NCBI GenBank assembly: GCA_027627225.1
Contig: CM051024.1
Coordinates: forward strand, 45,118,347 to 45,182,346
From: Congeria kusceri
Lineage: Eukaryota; Mollusca; Bivalvia; Myida; Dreissenidae
Direction: 5' to 3'
Length of the DNA stretch: 64,000 nucleotides
Below, one piece after another: positions 37,336 to 48,247 of this stretch (its first letter is position 1; the number at the start of each line of letters is the position of its first letter). Both the position numbers and the translations under genes were made by a program. The notes under the pieces are model-generated. The model did not search any database and was not told the origin of the DNA. It was given only the letters and a program-made list of their open reading frames with translations.

Positions 37336-38024
37336 CTATAAAACATTAATATATTGATTGTAGAAAGATGAACATAAAATCCGTATTTCACCAGTAGATA
37401 CACAACACATGTTTTCAATAGATTAGCCCCGTGTCATGTGTCAGACAAAGATATTGAATATACGGGTCCCTGTCAGCGGTCATCGTCTAGTCGCCACTAT
37501 ACAATAATACATCGGTACATCGCACAATATGAAGCCTTAACATTTAACAGGCAAGTGAACCTAAGTGGAATTACTCACTGATGTTAGGGTTACTTTTGAA
37601 AATTTAATTTATGGACAGTCATGCTGATATTCACCACAATTACTTATTATGGTTTTTATTTTTATTTGTAAACAAATCCAATATCCCATCGTTTGCCGAT
37701 GAATTATCAAGACACTCATTGATCAGTAGTTAATACAGCTACGCATAGATCTTATATAAATGTGTTATACTACTATACTAATAAAATACTTGAGGCGTGT
37801 CGTGGAAACCCCGGGTTTAATGCATGTGCATAGTGTCGTCCGCACAGGATAATCCGTGATAAAACTTTTATGGTATTTTCTGTTTCAAGGAAGTCTATTC
37901 TAAAACATAAATCCGCTGAAGGCGGAAAGTGTCGTCCTGTATTACGCAGATGCGTTAAGCTTAAGAAATAAAATACAGGTAGTTCCTATTTTAATAATAG
38001 CGTAGCTCGGAATCCAAGCCATAC

Positions 38025-38215
38025 AGGACTAGTTTCCACTGGTCTTAAAACCGATTCGACTCTCACCCCTCATGTTTGCAGAACACTCTCATTTACACCC
38101 CTCATGTTTGCAGAACACTCTCATTTACACCCCTCACGTTTGCAGAACACTCATTTACCATTCATCATGAGGAATTGAGGGTCGAATCTGTTTTAAGATT
38201 TGTAGACCATCGTTT
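38025..38215. repeat. 32-bp tandem repeat flanked by an inverted repeat
   Basis: Three units of 'cccctcatgtttgcagaaca' + 'ctctcatttaca' lie between 'cttaaaaccgattcgac' (left) and 'gtcgaatctgttttaag' (right), which are reverse complements with one mismatch. This looks like a small MITE whose core has expanded. Confidence 0.75.
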
Positions 38216-38617
38216 TACAGTGTTGATGTATATTTACTCAATAAAAAAGTTTAAAATTATTTAGTTGTGTTGTTAACCTTATACTTACTGAAATTAAAAT
38301 AAATGTGTTCATACATGAACGCATGCTTAACGTGTGCATTTAACTCGTTCGAGTAATATTCAGCTACTATAATAAAGTCGTTGAAAATAAAATTGAATAC
38401 ATGAGGATATTTGCTATCAACGATACGCATATACTTAGTAATGCTCGTGAACCTTTGGTGTATCAAACATTAGTTAGCGGTTATGAACAATATCTGCTCA
38501 TGTACCTTTAAAGGTTAACGTAAAATATCTTAAAAGTTTATACAATTCAACCAGTAAGATTTATTGTTACGGTAGTTCTGTTGTGTAAACTAACGCTTTG
38601 TGAATACATAGTCGCGC

Positions 38618-38965
38618 GTAGTATCCCATACCACGATATATCGCGGTAAAATATCGTGTCTCGCTTCGTGTTTCGCGCAATTCTCGTGTCTCGCTTCGTG
38701 TCTCGCGGTAAAATATCGTGCCTCGCTTCGTGTCTCGCGCAATTCTCTTGCCTCGCGTTTAGAGGTCGAGGCACGAGATGCGAAGCGAGATACGAAGCGA
38801 TACACGATATTCAGGCGAGACACGAAGCGAGGCACTATATTATATCGTTCAAATATCGCCCGAATCTCGACTATCGCGGTAGATTTTCGAAACGCGAAGC
38901 GAGAATCGGGCGACACACGAAGCGAGGCACTCGCCCGAATATCGAGTCTCGCGGTTTGAAAGCAG
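38618..38965. repeat. CpG-rich reiterated-motif block, single arm
   Basis: Starts 'agtatcccataccacgatat'. It contains many copies of 'tctcgcttcgtgtctcgcg' in the first half and of its reverse complement 'cgaagcgagacacga' in the second. It matches the right arm of the large palindrome (40333-40590) in the same orientation. Open frames here (RHEARHD-type repeats) are artefacts of the motif. Confidence 0.85.
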
Positions 38966-38999
38966 GGAAACAAAGCAGGAAAACTCTTTTTCCTAACGA

Positions 39000-39140
39000 A
39001 CGAATGCGGGTCAGGACGGCCCAAGTCGTTGACGGCCCAGACCATGACGGCCCAGTCCATGACGGCCCACTGTCTGTGTCTGTCTGTCTGCCTGCCCGTT
39101 TTTCTGTTTGTTTGTCGGCCTCTTTGTCCGTCAGTCCACC
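39000..39140. repeat. Short tandem 'gacggccca' and CTGT-rich tracts
   Basis: Four copies of '(t/c)gacggccca' with 10-14 bp spacing, followed by 'ctgtctgtctgcctg'. A second CTGT-rich tract lies at 39283-39335. Confidence 0.75.
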
Positions 39141-39547
39141 CATTCGCCTGGATGATACTGCTGCTTTGTGGCTATTTCTACTCGATTTGATAACTGTTTC
39201 TGTTTGAGCTATAATGATGACTACGTTTTATTTATGCTTATTGTTTATTTTTATGAAAAGCCTGTTGCTGTAGAAGTAACGGTCTGTCTCTCTGTCAGAC
39301 TGTCTCTTTGTCTGTCTGTCCGTCCGTCTGCCCATCCGTCTTGAGGAAACTGCGGCTGCAATTACTTCTGTTGCGTTGTTAAATAGTTGTGTGCTAAAGG
39401 CCTTCTTCAAATTAACTTTCACCCACTGAAAGTAGGTCAACACGACGTGGGGTTGCATCATGCACTAAAGCAGATAGGTGCATTGCCCTATTGTCCTATG
39501 TAGCAACGCACTTTGGTGTCAACTCAACTTCGGTGTTACTTATGATC

Positions 39548-39607
39548 ACCATCATTATCATTATCATAATAATCATCATCATCAACAACAACATCATCAT
39601 CATCATA
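39548..39607. repeat. ATC/AAC microsatellite
   Basis: Interrupted (ATC)n and (AAC)n tract. Confidence 0.9.
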
Positions 39608-39659
39608 TTTTTACAAAATAACATCAAACAACTACAACGTGATTAATTCCTGGTGCACC

Positions 39660-40680
39660 GGTAGACGCGAGACTCGATATTCGAGCGATATTTGAACGAT
39701 ACAATATCGTGCCTCGCTTCGCATGTCGCCGGATTCTCGCGTCTCGCTTCGTGTCTCGCTTCGCATCTCGTGTCTCGACCTTTAAACGCAAGGCAAGAGA
39801 ATTGCGCGAGACACGAAGCGAGGGTCGATACTTTACCGCGAGACACGAAGCGAGACACGAGAATTGCGCGAAACACGAAGCGAGACACGATATTTTGCAA
39901 CTAGATATCGTGGTATGGGATACTGCGACAGTGCGAGATCTCGTGTTACAATATCGTGCCTCGCTTCGTGTCTCGCGGGAATATCGTGTCACGCTTCGCG
40001 TTTCGCGCAATTCTCGTGTCTCGCCCTCGCCGTAAGAGGCACGATATTCCATATCACGCTAACCGGATTCCGTAACAATGCGCTTTCGATTCTGGTACCA
40101 TTATGCGTAATATTTCTCATTCCTATCACTTCAAATAAAAATGTTGTATGCTCTGACTGTTGTTATTGTATCACGATTACATATGTACGGAATCCGGTTA
40201 GGGCCATATGGAATATCTAACCTCTTACGGCGATGGCGAGACACGAGAACTGCGCGAAACACAAAGCGAGACACGATATTCCAGCAAGACACGAAGCGAG
40301 GCATGATATTGTAACACGAGATCTCGCACTGTCGCAGTATCCCATACCACGAAATCTCGCTGCCAAATACCGTGTCTCGCTTCCAGTTTCGCGCAATTCT
40401 CGTGTCTCGCTTCGTGTATCGTGGTAAAATATCGTGCCTCGCTTCGTGTCTCTCGCAATTATCGTGCCTCGCGTTCAGAGGTCTAGACACGAGATGCGAA
40501 GCGAGACACGAAGCGATACACGATATTCAGGCAAGACACAAAGCGAGGCACGATATTATATCGTTCAAATATCGCCCGACTCTCGAGTCTCGCGGTGGAT
40601 TTTCAAACCACGATACGTGATATTCAGACGAGACACGAAGCGAGGCACGATATTGTATCGTTCTAATATCGCCCAATATA
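39660..40680. mobile_element. About 1-kb palindrome made of a reiterated CpG-rich motif
   Basis: The left arm (39660-40075) and right arm (40185-40680) are reverse complements over hundreds of bases. The innermost pair is 'ctaaccggattccgta' against 'tacggaatccggttag'. The mid-arm pair is 'gtatgggatactgcgacagt' against 'actgtcgcagtatcccatac'. The outer pair is 'gaacgatacaatatcgtgcc' against its complement near 40650. The unpaired centre (about 40076-40184) is ordinary AT-rich DNA. Arms are packed with 'cgaagcgagacacgatatt'-type modules. No transposase gene is present. Confidence 0.85.
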
Positions 40681-40689
40681 ACCTTTACA

Positions 40690-42159
40690 TACAGTGTTTT
40701 ATTGCGCATTTCTTTAATGCGACTGGATCAATGTTCGAGACAAAGAACCTGTGAAGTTTCAGCAGATCATTCTTGGAAATTGTTTGCTTATGCTAAATTG
40801 GCCTATTTTAGCCTACTTCGAGGATTGTTTTGAACTTATTATCTACCATGTCATTCAGCTTTAAGAGGTGGAAATTTAATGCAGCTTGCACATTTTTCAA
40901 GTTGTTGCGGGTTTTTTTTTGCGAGATCCACAGGATGACTCTGCATAGTTTTATTACGAAGTTTGCTTGGTTTTAGGGTGACTACCATGTAAAAAAAGCA
41001 AGACGTTGTTCAATTCGATGTCTGTGATTTGACTGAAATATGTGGTTTCTTCAAACCGTTTTTTACTCTTATCTGTAAAAATGTGCATTATGTTTGTGTT
41101 TGTTAAATTTTTATTTATTTTCCTCTTTCAATATTTATTTTGATCTGCAAATTAGTTTTTTTTAATGTTTTTGTTGAATTTGTATGTTTATGGTCAATAT
41201 TGTAATAAACGTTACGTATTAGCTCGGTATCACTCTAAAGCTTTTGTTGCATCACAATGTTTTATAAATAAACAGTTTTTTTTGAAAATGTTAAAATGTT
41301 TTACCATGAGGCAAAGTTTATAAAGCCCCATTTGGTCGTTTGTTTTGTACTCTGTGTAACTGTTTTCTTGCAGAGTTCTCATCAAATAGGCAAACAGATC
41401 AATTAGCAAACAGAAACAAACACCATACATGTGTTCTTTGCTCATGTTTATACTTTATTTATTCTTTTTGACCATGCAATGTAAAAATGTGAATAAAACT
41501 ATTTCTATTTATGTTATGCGGATACATTATTAGGGCTAAAGGATACATATTGGAGCGGATTTTATGGAGTGCTGGCTTGCTGGCCTTAAAACAAATTTTA
41601 TTTAAAAAACAACAACAACAAAAACAACTTTTATCTGCGCAGATGTTTACGAAATAACGACTAAATAACACTAGGACTAACCACAATAAAAAAAGATGTT
41701 CACTTTTAAATAAATAATCACATATAAGTACATATACATGATAACTATACAAAATAATTGAATACAAGTCTATTTCTAGGCGTTTTACTTTATTTATTAT
41801 TATGCATTGCATGATTTACAGTAGGGTCAGCAATTATGTTCCGCGATTAATCGGTAAACAAAGAATCGCAAATAAAATGCGTGTCAAACCGTTTTTCACC
41901 TGTTCAAACGGTTTTCAGCGTTTTTCCTCCGTTTTCAACCGCTGAATTACGTAATTCACCGCTTTTCGGCGCCAATGATATCTTTAGCGATTAATCGCTA
42001 CGCACGCGCAGTGACTCGAAGGCGGAGTTAGCTAATAAAAAGCGGTGAAAGCGTGGGGCTTATGAATCTATTAAAACTACCACTAGTTTTCATTTATAAG
42101 TGATAATTGGGCGTGGCTAACTATAAGTTATAAACCACTTAAAAGGCAGTAATTAAAAT
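40690..42159. other. No gene seen
   Basis: T-rich sequence. The minus-strand frame at 41459-41812 has hydrophobic low-complexity composition typical of AT-rich non-coding DNA. Confidence 0.5.
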
Positions 42160-43077
42160 TGATTAATCTATCAAGTTATTTATATTCTCATTTTCTGGTA
42201 TATTTCTATTATTTATATCATTATCTATATTATCTACCGAATCATTTCCAATCAAGTCTTTAAAATGATTGAACATGTCGTTCATTTTCGTTTGATCCGT
42301 ATTTATATTATTTGGTTTGTAGTATTTTTTTAAAGTTTTCCAAAATGTTTTCGGTTGTTGTTTTTTTTTGCAATATTACACAGCCGTGCACTTTCATTTA
42401 CTTTATATTTATGTTTTGCATTTCTGCGAACATTATTATATTTAGTTCTGCAGTGTACAAATTGTTGTCTATTTTCGTTAGATTTGTTCTTAGTGAAGCT
42501 ATTTTTTTGCGTTATTAAAGTTGTATTTTGCTGTTTTACAATTATCGTCAAACCATTCTGGCATTTTGAAATGTATTTTATTTTTATTGTTTGTTGTAAT
42601 CAATTTTCCAAATACATTAGCGCTGTTTTCTTGCAAAGAATGTGTTAAAATATCAATCTGATTATTTGTATTATTTTCAGTAAAAATTGTATCTAATACC
42701 TGTTTGTTTTCATTTATTAAAACATTAAATTCGTGTGTTTTATCACAATCAAAAATTATTTTTAATTCTTGTTGCTGCGTTTTCGTTTCATTGTTTTGAA
42801 CGTGTAGGTTGTTAGTTGTGAGGAAACTGAAATACAGTGCTGCGTGTTCAGAGAATTCTGTCCAATCAAGTATTTCAAATTCGTGAATGACATTACCGTG
42901 AAATGTATCGCGGTGTAGTAACAAATAGTCTGTTACGCTTAGACCACGTGGTGACGTGAAAGCGTAATTACCCGCCCTATCACCGGGCAAACGTCCGTTA
43001 CCTATTATATGATTGGTTGATTTGCGGAGAGAGATTAATGTTCGACCTTTACAGTCAATTGTGTGATCTTCATTCAT
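42160..43077 (-). mobile_element. Non-LTR retrotransposon fragment: C-terminal endonuclease domain and linker
   Basis: Frame 42499-43077 reads (N)EDHTIDCKGRTLISLRKSTN ... GNGRLPGDRAGNYAFTS ... GLSVTDYLLLHRD, then EFSEHAALYFSF. This is the C-terminal part of an endonuclease/exonuclease/phosphatase domain with the final 'SEH' catalytic region. A shifted frame (42330-42551) and a third frame to about 42165 continue a Lys/Asn-rich linker (NARRNAKHKYK-like). The reverse transcriptase is absent and the fragment is frame-broken. It is dead. Confidence 0.8.
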
Positions 43078-43099
43078 TCGTTTAGAGGGCGATCACAGT

Positions 43100-44580
43100 C
43101 CTAATGGTAGGATCCAATCAGATTATAAAGAAATATAAGGTATGATTTGATTGGTTGGCGGGTATTTTGCGGGAACCGCAGCCACATCGAGGCTATTTCG
43201 ATCAACAACAACAACAACAATCCAAAAAACAATATCTTCCCCTGAAGTCCAAAGAGATGAGGAAAACACAACCGATTTTCCTTTCCGATCATATACCAGT
43301 CATCAAGTGAAAAGTCAAACTGTATGGTAAGTCTAAATTTATGAGAGCTGATTTGATAACAAATGTGTTTAGCATAGGAATTATAACTCGTCGACATTTC
43401 GGACGAAATATATTCGGATAAATTTTACATCTAGTTCTAACTTCACATTTTTCAAAACGAATATATCAGTGGAATTTTGAAAACCTAACTCTTGTGAAAG
43501 TTATCTATATTTTCAAAATGACTTTTTTCTTAATGAAATGTTGTAATATGTTTATTTGTTATTTTGTTATTTGTGCATACAAAATGAAACATATATTCCA
43601 TATTTTTTTATCACCGATATGCATTCTGCAAAAAACAAAGGCTAGCCTAGGTCCATGAAGCCTCAGCGACAGTAATCTCGCCGTATAAATAGATTTATAC
43701 ACGACGCACAAATATTCCAAATTCGCATAAAATTTAAGCTTCTACATAAAATTGTGACCACTCTGAAGACTGGTATATGCAAAATTAACAGCGCTAGACA
43801 AAAACTCAGTCAAGAAGATTAATGGCTGCAGATAGCCACAGGTGTTAAAAACAAGGACAAAAGCCCACTCATTGTTTATCACACCCCGAACATTATCCCG
43901 CTTGTTTTTCAAATAAAACCCACACAATTGTTCACTGATGATACATTTAAAAGTATGAACTATATGACTAAAGTATTTTGAATTTGGAATTCCAATCATT
44001 GTTAATTAGGACTTAGTACCAAATTCCAAATACGTTTTGTAAATTCAACAAACGGGCAGTTGTCAAAATTACTCGCTGTTTGGGGCGTGAAAAACAATGA
44101 GCAGGCTTTTGTCTGGATTCCAGGGTGATAATCACGATGGATATTGTTTTTGATTGCACACCTAACGTCAGGGTAATGAAAGGCACCTATAATTCTCTTC
44201 CTTCAGTTAAAACTATTATTAGCGTTGCATTCCCAACGTTTCCACCTGACCAAACGTATCGAGCACAATGATTTTTTACCAGAAAAGATCTTTATGAATT
44301 ATTACTTATGTGAATGAGTCAAGAAATCTTAAAGGGACCTAATAACACTAAACAGGTTGTTAAATTGACACAATTTTCAATTGTTTGTGTTCCAGAGAAC
44401 CAGAATAATGCCTGACAGAGTAATTTATTGGAAATAATGTGTCATAAAGGAATAAACATGAATTTTATTGATAAAATTGAGAAGCATTTGTAATGGTTTT
44501 CGGTGATATTATTAACAACACATGTATTTACATACATTGTAAAAATACACGTTAATGAATCCAAACAATTACATGTAAAT
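43100..44580. other. No gene seen
   Basis: AT-rich. The minus-strand frames at 43101-43397 and 43742-43999 show no domains. (CAA)n near 43203-43220. Confidence 0.5.
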
Positions 44581-44584
44581 CCAA

Positions 44585-44680
44585 ATAAGTTTATTTTGCT
44601 GAATCAGCCACCATTCTGAATGGTGATAGATCTTTGATCCATAGGTAGAAGGTTCAAGCCCTCGGCTGAGGCGCTTGTTT
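44585..44680 (+). mobile_element. Possible tRNA-derived SINE fragment
   Basis: 'ggttcaagccc' at about 44652 fits an RNA polymerase III B box, and the preceding 60 bp can hold a weak A box. No cloverleaf was resolved. This is suggestive only. Confidence 0.25.
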
Positions 44681-45029
44681 TTTGTTGGTATGCTCTCCAT
44701 GGGGGGGTGGAGGGACATATGCCTGTAGTCGCTGCTTTTCAGTCCAAATTCTAATTTTCAACTCAATGTCAGATGCTCTTCCCAAAAGATTTTATCCATT
44801 ACACTCCACCGTGGTTGCCCTTTCATCCAATTGGTACTTCGTTTCCACATGAGATCTCAGGAACTTGTTACTCAAATTCAATGAAACATTATATGCAGCA
44901 CTATTAAGAGGACATGGGAATATTTTATGCCATTGAATTTTCAGAGAGTTATTAGCCTTTAATTATAAATTGGCTTTTTTGTTTGCTTTCACTTGTCCAA
45001 GGATGGAGAGTTTTTTCGAGCCCGCCTGT

Positions 45030-46090
45030 GGTGAGCTCGACTTAGTTGTCACAATGTCGGTCTGGTGTATGTGCGTCAGTGCGTGAGTCCGTCAGATCTT
45101 GTCCGGACTGTAATTTTTAGAATAACTTGCCACAAATGTTCACCATGTGGAGACGGCGTGTCACGCGCAAGACCTGTGCCCCTAGGTCATAGGTCAAGGT
45201 CACACTTAGAGGTCAAAGGTCAAATATGGGCATAATACAGCTTGTCTGGACTGTAACTTCATAATTCATCTGGCAATTTTAAAATAAATTGCCACAAATG
45301 TTCACGCGCAACACCTGTATCCCTAGCTCAAAGGTCAATGTCACACTTAGAGGTCAGAGGTCAAGTATGGGCATAATACAGTTTGTCCGGACTGCATCAT
45401 TCATCAGGGAATTTCAAAATAACTTGCGACAAATGTTCACCATGTGGAGACGCCGTGTCGCGCGCAAGACCTGTGTCTCAATCACAAAGGTCAAGGTAAC
45501 ACTTAAGAGGTCAAAGGTCAAATATGGGCATAATGCAGCTTGTCCGGACTGTAATGTCAAGGTAACACTTAGAGGTCAAAGGTCAAATATGGCCACAATA
45601 CAGCTTGTATGGACTGTAATTTCATCAGTCATTAGGGAATTTTAAAATAACTTGCCACAAATGTTCACATGGAAACAGCATTTCGCATGCAAGACCTGTG
45701 TCCCTAGATCAAAGGTCAAGGTCACACTTAGAGGTTAAATGTCAAATCTGGGTATAATACAGCTTGCCCGGACTGTTAATTCATAAATCATCAGACAATT
45801 TAAAATAACTTGCCACAAATGTTCACCATGTGGAGACTGCGTGTCACACGCAATACCGTGTCCCTGGCTCAAAGGTCAAGGTCACACTTAGAGGGCAAAG
45901 GAGAAGGTCTGCTTGTTAGAAAATGTGATTTTAAATAATTACAATACAAGTTGCTTTCTTGATAACGGGCACGACATGTTGCCAACAGGCAGTTACTTTA
46001 ATTAATTAGCACAAATGTTTGCTGCAAAGAGATGGTGTGTAGCGCTCATTAATTAGATCCCTAGGTCAAAGGTCAAGTTCTACTACAAAT
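45030..46090. repeat. Satellite-like array with 'aaggtcaaggtcac' units
   Basis: About six diverged units of 150-200 bp contain 'cttgtccggactgtaat', 'aataacttgccacaaatgtt', 'caccatgtggagac' and 'ggtcaaggtcacacttagag'. The array opens with 'tcgagcccgcctgtggtgag'. Open frames in it are motif artefacts. Confidence 0.85.
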
Positions 46091-46504
46091 ACTGGGTGTC
46101 TGACATTGTACGGGCAATTATTTGTTTAATTGTGTACATTGTTATTTTTATTTATAAAATATAAATGTTAGCTATTGTAGTGGGCTCAGTAGGTGCAAAA
46201 AGCATTTCCCAGGCAGAAAACCACTATGATAGTACCAGTGAGAGCCCAGGATAAAGACAGTGACTCAGTAGGTAGGCTTGTACACCAATATGGGCTTTGC
46301 AAGATTGGTTTCGAATGCATTAGTGATGACAGGCTGCTTATGTGAAAATTAAAAGTTGATCCAAAACACTTACTCAGTTAACAGCACTCAGAACCACAAT
46401 GCGAATGAATTGAGCATTTATTTTCAAATTATTTAATATTGTAATATCAGGTTACCTGTTTTCACAAGTTGATCACCCAGGCCTCCAAGGTGTTAAGTGG
46501 CATA

Positions 46505-47763
46505 ACATAATGGCTAACTGTTATAAAAATGAACCAATACAAATAGTAGATAATTATAATTATCTTGGTTGTGTTTTTAAATGTAATGGCAATTTCTCTG
46601 CAAATAATGAGTTCATCATTGGTAAATCTCTGAAAGCTCTAAATACTTTATTATTCAATTTTAAGAAGGTCCCACTTACTCCAAAAAGTTACTGTGAATT
46701 ATTTGATGCTTTGGTAGAATCAACACTTAATTATGCATCAGAAGTTTGGGGTTTTACGAAGTCTAAAGATATTGAACGGGTACATTTAAAATTTTGCAAA
46801 TCTATTTTGAATGTAAGAAAGTCTACATCGTCCATTGGTGTATACGGCGAACTTGGACGTTATCCCTTATATATATCAACATATACACGCATCATTTCTT
46901 ACTGGTGTAAGGTATTGCAAAGTGATAATGTTATTATTTCATCATTGTATCGTCGAGGTTTAGACGATTGTAAATTAGGCCACTCGAACTGGGTGTCCTC
47001 TGTGAAGAAACTGTTAGATGATTTTGGTTTTTCGGATGTATTTTTGTATCCCGAAAGTATCCATGGTTCTTTTCCATTAATTTTCAAACAACGTGTAATT
47101 GATAACTTTATCCAAGAATGGCATGGTTCATTACAACGTAGTTCAATTCTGTTGGATTACGTTTATTACAAAAATAATTTTATATACGAATGTTATCTTG
47201 ATATATTGCCTGCTAGTCTCAGGAAATTTTTTACACGTTTTAATTTTGTGCTCATTCGTTAAGAATTCATACAGGCCGCTATGGCTCAAATAATATACCA
47301 AGAAATGAAAGGCACTGTCTCTACTGTGGAAGGCGTGATTTAGAAGATGTGTACCATTTTATATGCATTTGTCCATGTTACTCAACAGTAAGGCGACGAT
47401 TTCTTGATAAACGATTTTACGATAGACCATCTGTGTATAAGTTCAATTCATTAATGGGATCAGTTAACTCTGATGTTGTTAAAAGTGTTGCCAAATATAT
47501 TAAATATGCATTAGAAATTAGACAATCTATTCATGTATAATATACATGTACATCACTCTCCATACGTTTGCAACTTATGTTATGTTATACTGCAATTAAT
47601 TCGTTTCGTTTTGAATTTGCATATATTTCACGATTTTTAGAACAAATTCCGAATGCATTGACCGCGTATAGAATGTATATATGTTCGTGTTTTTTTCTAG
47701 ATCATGTACTTTGTACTAATCTTGAATAAAACTATTGTCTTGTCTTGTCTTGTCTTGTCTTGT
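46505..47763 (+). mobile_element. 5'-truncated non-LTR retrotransposon: reverse-transcriptase tail with (TCTTG)n end
   Basis: Frame 46510-47262 contains NYNYLGCVF, ALVESTLNYASEVWG, IERVHLKFCKSIL and VYGELGRYPLY. These are the thumb and post-RT motifs of CR1/RTE-like elements found in molluscs. A frame break at about 47240 leads to RIHTGRYGSNNIPR, then a Cys/His motif (CLYCGRR...YHFICICPCY) ending at the TAA at 47538-47540. A 3' UTR and a (TCTTG)n tail at 47735-47763 close the element. The 5' truncation and frameshift mean it cannot move. Confidence 0.85.
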
Positions 47764-47837
47764 TATAACAACAGATTGTGTTGTCAGATAGTTAGACTGA
47801 AATGGTTCATTATGTAAAAATATTTTTGCTATTTTGC

Positions 47838-47923
47838 TTGAGTAATATTTTGATATTCAAATACTCAGTAATGTATTCGAATAATCAAATATTTGATTAT
47901 TCGGTGACATCCCTAAATTGACC
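47838..47923. mobile_element. hAT-like terminal fragment, opposite orientation
   Basis: Ends '...gattattcggtgacatccc' + 'ta', the mirror of 'tagggatg...'. It contains 'caaatatttgattattcg' palindromes. Confidence 0.45.
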
Positions 47924-48247
47924 AGTAGATACTTGTCAACCAGGGATTGAGCTGACCAATTACGGATTTGTATTTCAGTGGCAAACAATAGCACATGGTT
48001 GCATAATCCAATCGATTTACTTAAAACCCTTGGATAAACAACCTTGGACATACAGAAAGGCGGAGCGATAAATTTCTGTCTACTGGTTAATTTAATACAT
48101 ATTAACACTACTGTTTATTTGACAGCCATACATTTAATCGGTGATTGCATGGATGTGAATAAATGTGCAAGTATAATATACATACTGTTTGGTTGAACGT
48201 ATATGATTGATTTTGATACTAATGTTGTTAATAATTATGTATTTTAG

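Noticed and set aside
38547..40754. Many overlapping open frames with RHEARHDI- or RETRSEARY-like repeats
   Set aside because: They are read-outs of the reiterated 'cgaagcgagacacga' DNA motif on both strands, with no splice context and no conserved frame.
44585..44680. tRNA gene suggested by a B-box-like motif
   Set aside because: No cloverleaf can be drawn, so it is kept only as a weak SINE candidate.
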